A stretch of DNA of 64,000 bases from Rhytidiadelphus loreus (lineage: Eukaryota; Streptophyta; Bryopsida; Hypnales; Hylocomiaceae). The position numbers were made by a program, and so were the translations under genes. How positions within the stretch are numbered: position 1 is the stretch's first letter; each line of letters opens with the position of its first letter. The notes beneath the pieces are model-generated. The model was not told the DNA's origin. It made no database searches and saw only the letters and a list, made by a program, of their open reading frames with translations. The DNA is taken from assembly GCA_947034895.1 (NCBI GenBank), contig OX344765.1, forward strand, positions 49,853,001 through 49,917,000, read 5' to 3'. Shown one piece after another: positions 63,356 through 64,000 of this stretch.

Positions 63356-63946
63356 CTATTGTTCCGGTTTTTCCTTGCTGGAATCCCCAGAAGATTCTTC
63401 CTTTCTCTCCACATCTTCTCCCTCTGAATCTGGCTTCATACTGTGGGCTAGTTTCACTTTCTGAATCTTGTACTCATGTCCCTCTTGTACCCTCATGCAA
63501 TCATGTGCGTGATATAAGTGGAAGAAAAAGGAAAAAAGACTAGACGGTTTCGTTTTTCCGACTGACCTACAAAGTTTCTCTATATGATTCCGCAGCACTA
63601 AACCCCAGTCGACTTTCCGGTCTCCGGACAGAGCACCAAAAAACATATTACCCAAGGTTATGGTTAGCCGGGTACCCTTGTCCGGATTGAGGATGGGAAC
63701 CACAAACTCCAATACCCTTCTCTCTCTATCGTTCTTGCACTTGCTCACGGTGTACCCATCTTTAGGGTGAGGAGGGTTCAAGAACTTACCCACTGTGTAC
63801 TTGTCTGTTCTTGAAGCGAGTCCTTCTCCTCCCTTAGTAAATCCGTAAACTTCCCTCCAAATAGCCGGGGTCCATTTGTCCGGAACAGCCCTCATAGTCT
63901 TCTTCCACTCATTCAACTGCAGATGCAGCATCTCCCTCACCATCAC
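63356..63946 (-). CDS. Element F: conserved N-terminal domain of the family protein
   Basis: 196-residue open frame, open on its upstream side, so the true start may lie beyond 63946. The domain has WREVYGF, NPPHPKDGYTVSKCKNDRER, LEFVVPILNPDKGTRLTIT, MFFGALSGDRKVDWG and FFFHLYHAHDCM, followed by an acidic tail. The same blocks in the same order occur in element C (26556-27330), where they are decayed. Two independent copies with conserved aromatic, Pro and Gly positions argue for a real protein under past selection. Its place as the only ORF of a TG...CA element suggests a gag-like or capsid-like role, which is inference. I do not recognise the family. Confidence 0.5.
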   Translation of the reverse strand: MMVREMLHLQLNEWKKTMRAVPDKWTPAIWREVYGFTKGGEGLASRTDKYTVGKFLNPPHPKDGYTVSKCKNDRERRVLEFVVPILNPDKGTRLTITLGNMFFGALSGDRKVDWGLVLRNHIEKLCRSVGKTKPSSLFSFFFHLYHAHDCMRVQEGHEYKIQKVKLAHSMKPDSEGEDVERKEESSGDSSKEKPEQ

Positions 63947-64000
63947 TGCGTCTTTGAAATTCCACAGTCACTCCAGCAATCCGGTGCAGCTAAGCTGGCT

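Larger units (their letters stand above)
60968..64000 (-). mobile_element. Element F (TGTCG family), cut by the window end
   Basis: Starts TGTCGTAGCACAAG, as in element E, preceded by GCATG, which would be its 5-bp duplication. The other end lies outside the window. The left ~1.25 kb is non-coding and parallels E. It then carries the minus-strand family protein from its tail (62261) to its N-terminal domain (63946). This is the best-preserved member in the window. Confidence 0.75.

Overview
The window looks like a land-plant nuclear genome with a large, repeat-rich, AT-rich intergenic space. It holds one clearly intact host gene in 64 kb (GAR1, with five exons, short GT-AG introns and a telo-box promoter). 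Plant-type Ty1-copia retrotransposons, many small inverted-repeat elements and a decayed DUF7869-type transposase-like gene make up much of the rest. The lineage cannot be fixed from sequence alone. A bryophyte or seed-free vascular plant is my guess, and that is inference.

Layout. 1-12.3 kb: AT-rich spacer with foldback repeats, three copies of one MITE family (M1), one copy of a second family (M2), a long hairpin, a small CACTA-like element and two possible coding remnants. 12.32-27.86 kb: a four-deep nest. An outer element C (ends TGTCG...CGACA, 5-bp target duplication GTATC) carries a decayed gag-like coding region. Copia element B inserted into C. A nearly intact copia element A (1,398-codon polyprotein) inserted into the 3' LTR of B. 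A 2.75-kb terminal-inverted-repeat element D split the gag region of B. 27.9-34.3 kb: a long LTR-like region on the minus strand, a dispersed AT-rich repeat, an LTR fragment and a probable tRNA-derived SINE. 34.7-38.1 kb: the DUF7869-type gene on the minus strand, broken by in-frame stops, with a 57-bp palindromic tandem array upstream of it. 39.8-42.5 kb: a related LTR on the plus strand. 42.5-51.6 kb: gene-free spacer with a hAT-like MITE, a foldback and a three-unit 250-bp tandem repeat. 51.67-53.51 kb: element E, of the same family as C. 53.8-57.37 kb: element G with terminal inverted repeats and a perfect 9-bp target duplication, inserted immediately upstream of GAR1. 57.56-59.15 kb: GAR1. 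60.97-64.0 kb: element F, a third member of the C family, cut off by the window end.

The genes do not form an operon or pathway. GAR1 is a housekeeping ribosome-biogenesis gene, and nearly everything else is mobile DNA in various states of decay. The most unusual items are the C/E/F family (TG...CA ends, 5-bp duplications, one gag-like ORF that I do not recognise), the copia primer-binding site complementary to the anticodon arm of initiator tRNA-Met, element G in the GAR1 promoter, and the transposase-like gene with its palindromic array. Coordinates of repeats come from reading by eye, so most edges are good to a few bases where a target duplication was found and to tens of bases elsewhere.
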